A stretch of 64,000 nucleotides of DNA from an archaeon (GTDB taxonomy: Archaea > Nanobdellota > Nanobdellia > SCGC-AAA011-G17 > GW2011-AR17). Shown here piece by piece: positions 17,895 through 26,045 of this stretch (positions are counted from its first letter, which is position 1; the number at the start of each line of letters is the position of its first letter). The position numbers and the translations under genes were made by a program. The notes beneath the pieces are model-generated. The model did not search any database. It saw nothing but the letters and a program-made list of their open reading frames with translations, and was not told the DNA's origin. The DNA is taken from contig JABHZQ010000004.1 in NCBI GenBank assembly GCA_018656555.1, positions 62,001 through 126,000 on the forward strand. Reading direction: 5' to 3'.

Positions 17895-18087
17895 GTTCAT
17901 ACAACATTCTTTCCAATCTACCTGCAGGTATTCCAATTAAAGCACTTGCAGCAGAAAGATCTGTTTGATATTCATCACCAACCATAGGCCGATAAGGATC
18001 AACATTACCATACTTTCCCCTCAATGCGGCTAATGCTCTTCTTTTCCCATCATTCCAGATTATTGGTTCTCCATATCGGTTATCCAT
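17869..18087 (-). CDS. Small HAD-like C-terminal fragment, 72 aa
   Basis: The open frame extends to 18171, but MDNRYGEPII at 18087 is preferred because an AATATAAAC box lies about 26-28 nt upstream and the longer form has no initiation signal. The segment YRPMVGDEYQTDLSAASALIGIPAGR resembles HAD motif IV (GDxxxTDxxaA). No nucleophile motif is present in this frame or nearby, so it is either a degraded HAD remnant or a free-standing small protein. The 3' end overlaps the TtuA gene by 26 nt. Confidence 0.45.
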   Translation of the reverse strand: MDNRYGEPIIWNDGKRRALAALRGKYGNVDPYRPMVGDEYQTDLSAASALIGIPAGRLERMLYEPNSLDSQV

Positions 18088-18165
18088 TCCTTCAGATCCA
18101 AAACCCCCCAAGTTTATATTGTTTTCTGCACAACACTTAATAATAAGTAAAACATAACAACCAAT

Positions 18166-18684
18166 ATGCATAAATTAGTTTTAAGAAGATTATTTTCAAA
18201 GCTAATAGGTATTATACTTTTCATATTATTTGTAATTATTGCAAATTATTTAATCACCTACATAAATGAACCTTTATTTACAATCATTGTAGAGACTTTG
18301 AATGATAGTCTTCTAATCTTAGTATTATTATCATTTTTATATTTAGGAAAGGAAATATTTGAGATATTAGAATTTCCATATAATATCCCCTACCCTATTT
18401 TCAGTGCTGCAGCGTCAGTCCTACTAATGTATTTCTTATTTAGTCTATTGGAATCTATAAATATGAATCCAGAAATAACAGAAGTAATTCTTTTAGTAAA
18501 ATATCTAGCCTATCTCTTGGTAATTGTTATTGTATTAGCTGTAGGGTATACCGACATTCTATCTAGAAGAAGGCCACTTCCTAAACTAAAAAGAGAAGAA
18601 CCTAAAAAAGTAGTAAAGAAAGCTAAAAAGAAGAAAGTAGCTAAGAAAAAAACAAAGAAGAAAACCAAGAAAAAGAAGAAATAA
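18166..18684 (+). CDS. Four-helix membrane protein with Lys-rich tail
   Basis: A 172-aa protein with hydrophobic segments at about residues 10-32, 38-60, 72-92 and 105-127. The cytoplasmic tail is almost entirely Lys-based (repeats of K-K-A/T-K-K from residue 145 to the end). Such tails often bind nucleic acid or acidic surfaces, but this is inference. Its stop codon abuts the gatD stop with no spacer. Confidence 0.65.
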   Translation: MHKLVLRRLFSKLIGIILFILFVIIANYLITYINEPLFTIIVETLNDSLLILVLLSFLYLGKEIFEILEFPYNIPYPIFSAAASVLLMYFLFSLLESINMNPEITEVILLVKYLAYLLVIVIVLAVGYTDILSRRRPLPKLKREEPKKVVKKAKKKKVAKKKTKKKTKKKKK

Positions 18685-19950
18685 TTAATCTAAATGAGAA
18701 GTACTCAATCTTTTATTAAATTCTCCTCGTAAATCTTCATGTAATAATTCTTTAACTTCTTTATCATCAAAGTTACTCAATAACCAAGCTAATTTAATAT
18801 AAGTCAATTCAGGATGCATATCTGAGTAATTACCAAGAACTCCTATATCCATTAATTCCCGGCCCACATTATAAACATTCATATTAACTCTACCAAAAAT
18901 ACATTGGGTAGACATAACAACTGGCATTTTTTTACACAATTTCTTTAATTTACTGTAAATTTTTTCATTTTCTTTGTGAGTGAGTATACTAATATGTCCT
19001 AATCCAGTTCCTTCAATAACCAATCCATCAAATTTATCATAAATCTCTAACTCTTCAGCAAAAATATTTGGTCTGACTTTTAGTATACCTACTTTTACAT
19101 CAGGATTAAACTCTCTTAAAACTATATCATTAGATTTATTCTCAAATCCCCTAAATATATGGACTTTTTTAGTTCTATAGTCTACTTCTCCAACAATATC
19201 CTCATTAATAACTTTAAATGCATCTCTTCTAGAGGAATGTAATTTCCTACACTTCAAGCCAGGAAGAATAACACAAAAATCATCATCCATTGCTCTATGC
19301 ATACAGACTCCAACTTCATTAAACTTACTATTAACCATAAATTCCACAGCACAAATCAAGTTCATTGCTGCATCAGAACTACCTCTATCTGAACTTCTTT
19401 GAGCACCAACCAATAATACTGGCTTACTCAATCCTTGTAAAATAAAGCTTAAAGCAGCAGAAGTATAATGTAAAGTATCAGTACCATGGGTAACAATAAC
19501 TCCATCAACCTCTTCTAATTCTTCTTTAATTACCTTAGCTATTTTATTATAATCCTCAAATCTTAGATTTTCAGACATAAAATTGCCAATAAGCCTAGAT
19601 TTAATATTAGCAACCTTTTCAATTTCAGGAAACATTTCAATTAATTCTTCGGGTGTAAACTTAGCAACAACCCCTCCAGTCTCATAATCCACTTTTGAAG
19701 CTACTGTTCCACCAGTATGTAAGATAGTAATAGTCTTTTTTCCCTTTTGGTGCTTATGTTCACCCTTTTTTACCTTTTTTTCTTCATATTCTTTCAGAAC
19801 TTTACTTTTCTTAATGTTCTTTTTCAAAATCCCTACATTATAACCAGAAGTTAATTTAATAACTAGTTTTTTTTCACTAGAATTGGGCATAAACACACCT
19901 TTTAGTTGTTTATCCTTTGTTTCTACCTCGATTAGGTCACCAGGTTTCAT
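18685..19950 (-). CDS. gatD: Glu-tRNA(Gln) amidotransferase subunit D
   Basis: The asparaginase-like subunit that releases ammonia from Gln/Asn for GatE. The N-terminal small beta domain KPGDLIEVETKDKQLKGVFMP is GatD-specific. Catalytic threonines lie in ILHTGGTVASKVDYETGGV and VDGVIVTHGTDTLHYTSAAL; VLLVGAQRSSDRGSSDAAMNL and GLVIEGTGLGHI follow. I place the start at 19950 (421 aa), because a TATATATAAA box lies about 27 nt upstream and family members begin M-x-P-G-D; a longer form starting at 19968 is possible. Its partner gatE is 2.2 kb away rather than adjacent. Confidence 0.93.
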   Translation of the reverse strand: MKPGDLIEVETKDKQLKGVFMPNSSEKKLVIKLTSGYNVGILKKNIKKSKVLKEYEEKKVKKGEHKHQKGKKTITILHTGGTVASKVDYETGGVVAKFTPEELIEMFPEIEKVANIKSRLIGNFMSENLRFEDYNKIAKVIKEELEEVDGVIVTHGTDTLHYTSAALSFILQGLSKPVLLVGAQRSSDRGSSDAAMNLICAVEFMVNSKFNEVGVCMHRAMDDDFCVILPGLKCRKLHSSRRDAFKVINEDIVGEVDYRTKKVHIFRGFENKSNDIVLREFNPDVKVGILKVRPNIFAEELEIYDKFDGLVIEGTGLGHISILTHKENEKIYSKLKKLCKKMPVVMSTQCIFGRVNMNVYNVGRELMDIGVLGNYSDMHPELTYIKLAWLLSNFDDKEVKELLHEDLRGEFNKRLSTSHLD

Positions 19951-20078
19951 CAAAGAAAAAAGTAACATCCTCTCTTTATATATATTACGAAAAAATTAGG
20001 GCTTCATTTAAAAGAATATGTACTACAGAATATAAATCTTTAAATATTAGAATCTGTCATATAAAAATTATATTAAAT

Positions 20079-20129
20079 GATTTTATTTGGCGATAAAATC
20101 AAGGTTTTGGCGATTTTAAGTCTTTGGCG
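20079..20129 (+). promoter_or_regulatory. Repeat cluster upstream of ftsZ2
   Basis: Three copies of TTTGGCG lie at 20086-20092, 20106-20112 and 20123-20129 (start spacings 20 and 17 nt). The first sits in the loop of a perfect inverted repeat with GATTTTAT and ATAAAATC arms (20079-20100). A TATA-like ATATTTAAATATTT follows near 20164-20178, then an AGGGGGA ribosome-binding site before the ATG at 20233. The cluster sits in the longest gene-free stretch of the window (19951-20232). An operator or cell-cycle control element is inferred. Confidence 0.55.
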
Positions 20130-20232
20130 TAAGACGTTTTCTAAAGAGAGTATAGTATATCATTATATTTAAATATTTCGTTAGTGAAAACTATACATAA
20201 ACAAAATTCGTAGAAAAAGGGGGAAATAAAAA

Positions 20233-21306
20233 ATGGATTTTTTAGTACAAAACGCAATGCAAAACACATCTGCTTTTGAAACACAAGAAACAAAAGTAGG
20301 ACAAGCTAACATTAAAGTATATGGTTGTGGAGGAGGAGGTTCTAATGTAACCAACTGGCTTTACAAAAAAGGAGTACAGGGTGCAAAGATTTTCGCTCTT
20401 AATACAGACAAACAACATTTAGATCTTGTTGAAGCTGATCATAAACTTCTAATTGGTAAAAACCTGACAAGAGGTCTTGGTTGTGGTGGATTCCCACAAA
20501 AGGGAGCAGAAGCTGCAAAAGAACAAATGTCAGAAATTAGAACATCACTTGCTAATACTGATATGGTATTTATCACAGCTGGTATGGGTGGTGGAACAGG
20601 TACTGGATGTGCACCTGTAGTTGCAAGAACAGCAAAAGACTTAGGTTCCATAGTAATTGGGGCTGTTACAATGCCTTTCTCAATTGAAAGAGCAAGAATT
20701 GACAAAGCTGAATTTGGATTGCAACAACTTAGGGATGTTTGTGATACAGTTATAGTCATCGACAATAATAGACTTGTACAGATTGCTGGGAATTTGCCAG
20801 TGAAACAAGCATTTGCAGTTGCGAATGAATTGATTTCTACAATGATTAAAGGAATAGTAGAAATTATCGCAGTGCCATCATTAGTTAACCTAGATTATGC
20901 AGATGTAAAAGCTATCATGGCAAATGGAGATGTATCCGTAATAGGAATTGGAGAATCTGATACAGAACATAGAGTTGATGAAGCAGTGAAAAGAGCCCTA
21001 TCAAATCCTCTACTTGAAGTAAGTTACGAGGGAGCCACTGGTGCTCTAATACATGTAGAAGGTGGAGCAGATTTAACATTAGATGAAGTGAGTAAGGTAG
21101 GAGATATGATAACTGAGGCTCTAGACCAAGACGCGAATGTAATTTGGGGAGCAAGGGTTAACCAGGATATGAAAGGTAAAATTAGAGTAATGACAATAGT
21201 AACTGGTGTAAATTCACCATACATCCTGGGGAAAGGAGCGCAAAAGCAGAGACAAGCACAAGCACAAGCAGTCTCTAAAGAGCTTGGTATAGACTTAGTG
21301 AGATAA
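20233..21306 (+). CDS. ftsZ2: Cell division GTPase FtsZ, second paralogue (FtsZ2-like)
   Basis: A 357-aa tubulin-like GTPase. The nucleotide site includes IKVYGCGGGGSNVTNWLYKKG, ALNTDKQHL, and the G-box GMGGGTGTGCAPVVA; the T7 catalytic loop is VNLDYADVKAIM. It differs from the second FtsZ of the window (51685-52800) by RGLGCGGFPQKGAEAA in place of QGLGAGSMPQVGEEAA, which suits the FtsZ2 subtype. Subtype assignment is by recall, not alignment. A strong AGGGGGA site precedes the ATG, and the same GGGGGAAATAAAA leader occurs before the thermosome gene. Confidence 0.93.
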   Translation: MDFLVQNAMQNTSAFETQETKVGQANIKVYGCGGGGSNVTNWLYKKGVQGAKIFALNTDKQHLDLVEADHKLLIGKNLTRGLGCGGFPQKGAEAAKEQMSEIRTSLANTDMVFITAGMGGGTGTGCAPVVARTAKDLGSIVIGAVTMPFSIERARIDKAEFGLQQLRDVCDTVIVIDNNRLVQIAGNLPVKQAFAVANELISTMIKGIVEIIAVPSLVNLDYADVKAIMANGDVSVIGIGESDTEHRVDEAVKRALSNPLLEVSYEGATGALIHVEGGADLTLDEVSKVGDMITEALDQDANVIWGARVNQDMKGKIRVMTIVTGVNSPYILGKGAQKQRQAQAQAVSKELGIDLVR

Positions 21307-21345
21307 TTAAGGGTTTACCCCCAATTAACCCCCACTTTAGACTGA

Positions 21346-21384
21346 GCTGGTGTCTTCGGATACCAGCCTCTTTCTTTATTTTTT
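21346..21384 (+). terminator. UUCG-tetraloop hairpin and T-rich tract after ftsZ2
   Basis: GCTGGTGTC (21346-21354) pairs with GATACCAGC (21359-21367) in a nine-pair stem with one G-U pair, closed by a C-UUCG-G tetraloop. A T-rich tract follows (to 21384). It lies 40 nt after the ftsZ2 stop and before the start of the next gene. The shape is that of an intrinsic terminator or a transcript-stabilising 3' hairpin. Confidence 0.65.
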
Positions 21385-21421
21385 AACAAAATTTAAAAAC
21401 AAACCAAAAATTCTACTTTTT

Positions 21422-21982
21422 ATGAGCTTAGAATACCAAATGTTTCCTCATCAAGGAAGCCCAATGAAAACAGCAATAGCAAACACTCTTTCTTTTTTAG
21501 ATGATGAAGAATTAGCACAGAGAGTTTATAATTGTTTTAATGATCATAGGCTTGTAAGAGGAGACAGATCAATCTTACTACCTTTAGTTCCAACATTAAT
21601 CAGAGAAACAACAGAAGGAGCATACAATGCACAACTTTTTGGAGCTATTGACATACCTGCAATTACAAGACAGATGATTACTCTTTATGATGGCCAAGCA
21701 CCAGTTCTTGCAAAACTTCTAATTTCAGAAATAATTGCAGGAAATATTGTAGATAGGCCAGCTCAAACTAGAATGTCTTTAGATGATGTTGCAGTTCCCA
21801 GTATTTGTGTTTTCAAAACACCTGAAGGGGCAGTACCCTTAGTCTATCTAGGAGATCAAGTTCAAATAGAAGGTAAAGTATATGATCAGGTATTTGCAGA
21901 TGGAGAAACAATAATTCAATTAGACCCAACTGCATATCCTATAGTTGGACTTATAGAAGTAGTATCAAACTACGAAACTTAA
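21422..21982 (+). CDS. Hypothetical protein, 186 aa
   Basis: No family recognised. The start at 21422 (MSLEYQMF) is chosen because the longer frame from 21350 would run through the terminator hairpin and give an untypical leader. The N-terminal half looks helical (DDEELAQRVYNCF); the C-terminal half looks beta-rich (PLVYLGDQVQIEGKVYDQVF). The 3' end overlaps a convergent gene by 18 nt. Confidence 0.6.
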   Translation: MSLEYQMFPHQGSPMKTAIANTLSFLDDEELAQRVYNCFNDHRLVRGDRSILLPLVPTLIRETTEGAYNAQLFGAIDIPAITRQMITLYDGQAPVLAKLLISEIIAGNIVDRPAQTRMSLDDVAVPSICVFKTPEGAVPLVYLGDQVQIEGKVYDQVFADGETIIQLDPTAYPIVGLIEVVSNYET

Positions 21983-22375
21983 ATCACCATTAATAACCGT
22001 AGGATTAATAGCAATTAATTCATCTTGAAATATATTTTCTGGAATTGGATTATACAAAAATATTTTCTTCTCTAATTCAAAAGCCTTAAAGATTTCCAAA
22101 AAAGTAGCACCACCTATGTAATTCTGTTGTCCATGTTTCTCCAGATTAAGAACTAGAATAGCCTCATTCTCACGAACCTTAGGTTCTTGCTTTTTCATCA
22201 TATTTCTCTTCCATTCAATATGTTCTTCTTTACCCTCTCTCTTCATCTCCTCTTCCTTCATGGGTGCATCAAAACTATTAGGTAAGGTAATAACATGTCC
22301 CTGACTTTCTAATTCTTGTTTAATTGGAAGAACTCTATCATAAATATACTTGCTACAACAAATGAATATTTTCAT
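21965..22375 (-). CDS. Nucleoside 2-deoxyribosyltransferase-like protein
   Basis: A 136-aa protein starting KIFICCSKYIYDRVLPIKQELESQGHVI, the first strand-helix of the nucleoside 2-deoxyribosyltransferase/DUF4406 fold. It continues with ENEAILVLNLEKHGQQNYIGGATFLEIFKAFELEKKIFLYNPIPE, the family segment with the conserved Gly and Glu. Likely nucleotide or nucleoside binding; whether it transfers or hydrolyses is unknown. Starts behind a TTTATAAGC-type promoter. Confidence 0.65.
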   Translation of the reverse strand: MKIFICCSKYIYDRVLPIKQELESQGHVITLPNSFDAPMKEEEMKREGKEEHIEWKRNMMKKQEPKVRENEAILVLNLEKHGQQNYIGGATFLEIFKAFELEKKIFLYNPIPENIFQDELIAINPTVINGDLSFVV

Positions 22376-22485
22376 TCTACTAAAAAAATTAAATCGATTT
22401 ATAAGCCTTTGGTCGATCTATTGATGCTTTCTTTATAAAAGCCAACCCAAACGCTTATAAAAAAAATTAACATTTCATTTACTTA

Positions 22486-22593
22486 ATGAAAGTAGTAAAC
22501 TGCTCAGAGTGTGGAAAAAGACTCAAAGTCTTTGAATCAGAATTTGTCCAAATTCCAAAATATAGATGCGAAATCTGTCTTAAAAGAAAATGA
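22486..22593 (+). CDS. Zinc-ribbon microprotein, 35 aa
   Basis: A 35-aa frame with two C-x-x-C knuckles (NCSECGKRL and YRCEICLKRK) separated by 19 residues, the layout of a minimal zinc ribbon. The ATG is preceded by an A/T-rich promoter (GCTTATAAAA around 22455). The stop overlaps the next ATG (ATGA, 22590-22593), so translation is coupled to the membrane microprotein that follows. Confidence 0.65.
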   Translation: MKVVNCSECGKRLKVFESEFVQIPKYRCEICLKRK

Positions 22594-22706
22594 ATAACTT
22601 CCTTTTATTATATCTTAGTTTTGTTTCATGTTTAGTAATAGCATATCTAATAAGCTCTTTTAGGAAAAAAAATGATAAAGGAACTAAGAGTCAAGACAGA
22701 GAATAA
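22590..22706 (+). CDS. Single-span membrane microprotein, 38 aa
   Basis: A 38-aa frame: residues 3-24 are a continuous hydrophobic helix (FLLLYLSFVSCLVIAYLISSF) followed by a charged tail (RKKNDKGTKSQDRE). It overlaps the zinc-ribbon stop by 4 nt and runs 35 nt into the start of the YjbQ gene. The three are probably one transcript. Role unknown. Confidence 0.5.
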   Translation: MNNFLLLYLSFVSCLVIAYLISSFRKKNDKGTKSQDRE

Positions 22707-23061
22707 ATATGAGATGGTTGATCTCACAGCCAACATTAGAGAGTTAGTAAAAGAAGTCAAGGAAGGAATTCTAACCTTATACACACCTCACACAACAGCA
22801 GCAATAATCATAAATGAAAACACCGATACAAATATTTCTAAAGACATATTCAATTGTTTTGGAAGATTAATTCCAGAAGGTACTTGGTTGCATGATGCTG
22901 TTGATAACAATGCTACAGCACACATTAAGGCTTCATTACTAGGCCCATCAGAAACAATCCCTATACAAAATGGTAAACTTTTACTAGGAACTTGGCAATC
23001 ACCTATGTTAGTAGAATTAGATGGCCCCAAAGAAAGAAAAGTGATATTACAAATACAATAG
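22672..23061 (+). CDS. YjbQ/UPF0047 family protein
   Basis: A 129-aa protein with the full family signature: TLYTPHTTAAIIINEN near residue 38, HDAVDNNATAHIKASLLGPSETIPIQNGKLLLGTWQSPMLVELDGPKERKV at the end. The conserved His/Asn/Glu residues form the family's presumed active site. Members are reported to have weak thiamine-phosphate synthase activity, but the true role is uncertain. Third gene after two overlapping microproteins. Confidence 0.9.
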   Translation: MIKELRVKTENKYEMVDLTANIRELVKEVKEGILTLYTPHTTAAIIINENTDTNISKDIFNCFGRLIPEGTWLHDAVDNNATAHIKASLLGPSETIPIQNGKLLLGTWQSPMLVELDGPKERKVILQIQ

Positions 23062-23129
23062 AAAATCTTTCAACTTTTTCTCATAAACTTTTTTTAAAAG
23101 AATCATCTAATCTAAATTTGGTGATAAAT

Positions 23130-23303
23130 ATGGAAAAACTAGAACTAACAGATAGAAAAGTAGAACAGCTTATGGAACAACCAGTAATAGAAAGTAGTAT
23201 GTTTAAGAGTATGGATGGTAAATGGTTCATCCACAAAACAACTACAACAACAATAAAACCAGTAAAATATGTAGAAAAAGTTCTATCAGATGAGGAAGAT
23301 TAA
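23130..23303 (+). CDS. Hypothetical microprotein, 57 aa
   Basis: A 57-aa soluble protein starting at the ATG at 23130, behind a GGTGAT ribosome-binding site. It is charged, with a central MDGKWFIHKTTTTTIKPVKYVEKV beta-hairpin-like segment and an acidic end. No family recognised. Same strand as, and 68 nt after, the YjbQ gene. Confidence 0.55.
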   Translation: MEKLELTDRKVEQLMEQPVIESSMFKSMDGKWFIHKTTTTTIKPVKYVEKVLSDEED

Positions 23304-23328
23304 CTTCCTCATTTAATAGATAAAAAAA

Positions 23329-23568
23329 TTAATCACAACCACAACAACCTTCTTCTTTCTTCTCTTCTTGTGAACATCCACAATCTTCTTTCTCTTCTTC
23401 TTTTTCCATATCAGAAATTAGGCTGTCAATTTGCTCATCATACTCTGAATTAGTAATAATATTCTTTTTGATAAGCAGATCTATTAATGCGTCTACTTTA
23501 TGGTGTGCTTCATAAGCTACATCTTCGACACTTACTTCTTCTTCATCGACTATATTGTCTTCTTCCAT
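23329..23568 (-). CDS. Acidic protein with Cys-rich C-terminus, 79 aa
   Basis: The ATG at 23568 is chosen because GGAGG lies 9 nt upstream. The N-terminus is acidic (EEDNIVDEEEVSVEDV), the middle is a short helical unit (VDALIDLLIKKNIITNSEYDEQIDSL) of the kind found in small archaeal helix-turn proteins, and the end carries DCGCS and GCCGCD, a possible metal-binding tail. No function known. Confidence 0.6.
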   Translation of the reverse strand: MEEDNIVDEEEVSVEDVAYEAHHKVDALIDLLIKKNIITNSEYDEQIDSLISDMEKEEEKEDCGCSQEEKKEEGCCGCD

Positions 23569-23696
23569 TATAAATATCCTCCATTTATTCTTCATTAGAA
23601 AAATTAGTCATTTAAATACTTATCTGATGCAAAATAACATTTCCAAACTAATTAAGTATTTAAATTTGATTTATAAAATAAGGAGTGGTGATAGAA

Positions 23697-24410
23697 ATGG
23701 TTGATCCTAATATTATAGAAAAAGTTCCAAGTTTGGTTGCAGAATACAACAAGGAAGACGATACATACACAAGAATGGTTCCGATTATTCTTAAAAAAGG
23801 CCTAGAGAACCTAAGCCTAGCAATGTTCCCAGAACATATGCAAAATGGCCTACTTAATGCAGTAGGGGATGAATTAGTCAAAAAAGGCAGAACAGACGAA
23901 GCAATTCAAGCGTTCTTAAAAGCAAGAAACCAACCCAAACTAATTGAGATTGGTGACAATTATAGAAATATGAATATGTTCTCTCAAGCTATTGATTGCT
24001 ATGAACAAGCAAAAGCAAATGATAGATTACTTGCAGTAGGAGAATTATGCTTAAGAGAAGGACAAATGATAGATGCAATAAGATCTTTCCAATTAGTTGA
24101 AGATAAAGCAAAACTTCTTCTTGTAGGGGATGAATGTGTAAAAAGAGAGAAGTTCGAACCAGCAATTGAAGTTTTCAAATTCTTGAACAATAATGAAAAA
24201 CTCGTTATGGTTGGAGAAATGTGTATCAAACACGATCAATTAATTCAAGCTGCAAAGGCATTTGAAATTGGTGGTGCTATGGATAGACTAAATCAGGTTG
24301 GAGACATTTTCATGCAAAAAGAACAATTAAATAATGCATATGAAGTCTACAAAATTGCAAACAATTCCGTCATGATAGAATTCTTAAGAGAGAATTTCAA
24401 AATGATGTAA
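23697..24410 (+). CDS. Alpha-solenoid protein with six 29-residue repeats
   Basis: A 237-aa protein. The start at 23697 has AGGAGTGGTGA upstream. After a 55-residue N-terminal part come six consecutive repeats of exactly 29 residues starting at 56, 85, 114, 143, 172 and 201. Each opens with V/I-G-D/E and holds a mid-repeat A-x-x-x-F/Y and, in most copies, a late K/R-L. There are no insertions or gaps between copies. It is TPR-like in pattern but shorter than the 34-residue TPR, and resembles the helical parts of coatomer/IFT-type proteins. A protein-binding scaffold is the natural inference. Confidence 0.75.
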   Translation: MVDPNIIEKVPSLVAEYNKEDDTYTRMVPIILKKGLENLSLAMFPEHMQNGLLNAVGDELVKKGRTDEAIQAFLKARNQPKLIEIGDNYRNMNMFSQAIDCYEQAKANDRLLAVGELCLREGQMIDAIRSFQLVEDKAKLLLVGDECVKREKFEPAIEVFKFLNNNEKLVMVGEMCIKHDQLIQAAKAFEIGGAMDRLNQVGDIFMQKEQLNNAYEVYKIANNSVMIEFLRENFKMM

Positions 24411-25149
24411 TTATTTTTTTATTTTCTAATTCAAAAAAACCATTATTTCTAAAATACATAAATGCTGCATTGACACTTGGACAATCATCCACACAGCTAG
24501 AAGACATGACCACATCTGCAGTTGTACCCACACTAAAACCCTCTCCAACAGCCGCTTCTGCAGTACTCAAAACACAATAATCAGTATTAGCACCCAAATG
24601 ATATAATACTTCAACTCCTTGTTCTCTAATCCAAACCCTTGGATCATCTTCAGAAGTGTGAGGATAAGGTACCATTCCATGTTTAAGAAATCCGCCTCTT
24701 GAAAATTTAGTAAAATATCTATGTCTTGGAACTTGGTCAATTAATTCTCTTAGTTCTGGAAGAGTTCTTCCTCGCATATCCATCTCAAAAACTAAAACTG
24801 GGATGTCTTTCTCAATTGCATATTCAAGAACTCTCTTTTGATTTTCTAATTCTCTTTCCAATTCATCTCCATCAACATGAGTAGAAAGCTCATCTAATAA
24901 AACTTCATCAAAAGATCTTAAACTATCCCAATTAATGGGTCTTACAAAATTCTCTCTATTATATTCTTCTTTAGACATTTCATACAAGTAAATTCTCTGC
25001 ATATCAACAATAACAATTCCATAGTTCTGACTCTGAGGAGCAACAGTTTCAGGTACATCTCTATATTGATCAGCAATCTGAACATATTCATTATCAAAAT
25101 CGGGAGAACAGCCTAAAGTCAATAATAAAGGCAATAATAGTTTTTTCAT
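24397..25149 (-). CDS. Exported isochorismatase-family cysteine hydrolase (lipoprotein)
   Basis: A 250-aa protein with a short lipoprotein signal (MKKLLLPLLLTLGC, Cys14) and an isochorismatase fold. The catalytic triad is visible: Asp in GIVIVDMQR, Lys in YFTKFSRGGF, Cys in GANTDYCVLSTAEAA. Family members hydrolyse amides, nicotinamide or isochorismate; the substrate here is unknown. An extracellular location is unusual for this family. Last gene of a likely four-gene unit with the two peptidase-like genes upstream. Confidence 0.8.
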   Translation of the reverse strand: MKKLLLPLLLTLGCSPDFDNEYVQIADQYRDVPETVAPQSQNYGIVIVDMQRIYLYEMSKEEYNRENFVRPINWDSLRSFDEVLLDELSTHVDGDELERELENQKRVLEYAIEKDIPVLVFEMDMRGRTLPELRELIDQVPRHRYFTKFSRGGFLKHGMVPYPHTSEDDPRVWIREQGVEVLYHLGANTDYCVLSTAEAAVGEGFSVGTTADVVMSSSCVDDCPSVNAAFMYFRNNGFFELENKKIITSF

Positions 25150-25184
25150 AAAAAAAGAAATTAAAAGTTTATTTATATCAGTTT

Positions 25185-26045
25185 CTAATGCCCTCGAGCA
25201 TGATCACCACAATGGTAATTTCTAGCACAAGCACTTACATGAACATGATTATTAGCTTCTGAACCAAAAAAGTGAGGATCATCAGTATTACATCTACCTA
25301 CAAATCTACTTGGTCCTAAGGCTCTATTTCCACCACATTTCTCAGCTGCTTTTGCAATCTCACAAGAATTATACTCATCCCCAAAATCAATTGCTAAAGA
25401 TCCATCTGGATAGTGATCTCTAAAACCATAGTGTCCTGAATTAGCTCCATGAATACATCTAGCCCTTGTCCAATTTTCAAGACATTCATCAAAACTAGCT
25501 CTACTTGTAGTAATACTTGAAACTTGACCAACTCCATCTGGTAATTCATCAACCATACATGCAACAACTCTTGCTAACTCTGGTGAACTTTGTGGAATTT
25601 GATCTCTAATTCCTGGTTGGTAATCTAATTCTTCCATCTTTCTTAGATTTGCCTCATAACCAGTTTCAGGTTCACCACAACTAACATCTCCAACACCTTC
25701 AGTCAAAGACATAGCATCTTCATAAGCCTCTACAAAAGCTTCCCAAGTATGTGGTCTTGTATCTGGATGAGCTAATAAAGTAACTAAACTAGTAAGTGCC
25801 ATTGCACCTGCAACTCTATTAGTATTATCTCCTCTCAAATCAAACTTGTCTTTTAGAATAGCCCAAGTTCCTGCACCAACACCCATTGGAAAATATTCCA
25901 ACCATCTTGGTAAATCTTGACCAGTTCCATCTTCTAAAAAATTAATTCCAGTATCCACTCCAACAGCAATTCCCAAATAAGGTAAAGCTCTAGCTGCTAA
26001 ATCAGCTCCCTTTCCTAAATGTTCTAAAATATCATCTCTATTCAT
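25185..26045 (-). CDS. Putative M15-like zinc peptidase domain protein
   Basis: A 286-aa protein. The N-terminal third has weakly hydrophobic stretches (LAARALPYLGIAVGVDTGI and VAGAMALTSLVTLLA) that may be membrane-embedded. The C-terminal third contains GHYGFRDH, then SLAIDFGDE and NNHVHVSACA, matching the H..D..H-x-H ligand order of M15 (D-Ala-D-Ala carboxypeptidase-like) peptidases, with several Cys that could form disulfides. The assignment rests on this pattern alone. Overlaps the metzincin gene by 8 nt. Confidence 0.5.
   Translation of the reverse strand: MNRDDILEHLGKGADLAARALPYLGIAVGVDTGINFLEDGTGQDLPRWLEYFPMGVGAGTWAILKDKFDLRGDNTNRVAGAMALTSLVTLLAHPDTRPHTWEAFVEAYEDAMSLTEGVGDVSCGEPETGYEANLRKMEELDYQPGIRDQIPQSSPELARVVACMVDELPDGVGQVSSITTSRASFDECLENWTRARCIHGANSGHYGFRDHYPDGSLAIDFGDEYNSCEIAKAAEKCGGNRALGPSRFVGRCNTDDPHFFGSEANNHVHVSACARNYHCGDHARGH

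Noticed and set aside
17869-18171. Longer start at 18171 for the HAD-like fragment
   Set aside because: It would overlap the divergent start at 18166 and run through the TATA box of the shorter form.
20086-20129. TTTGGCG repeats resemble the eukaryotic E2F site
   Set aside because: The likeness is a few bases only and no E2F-like protein is expected in archaea; kept only as an unexplained repeat.
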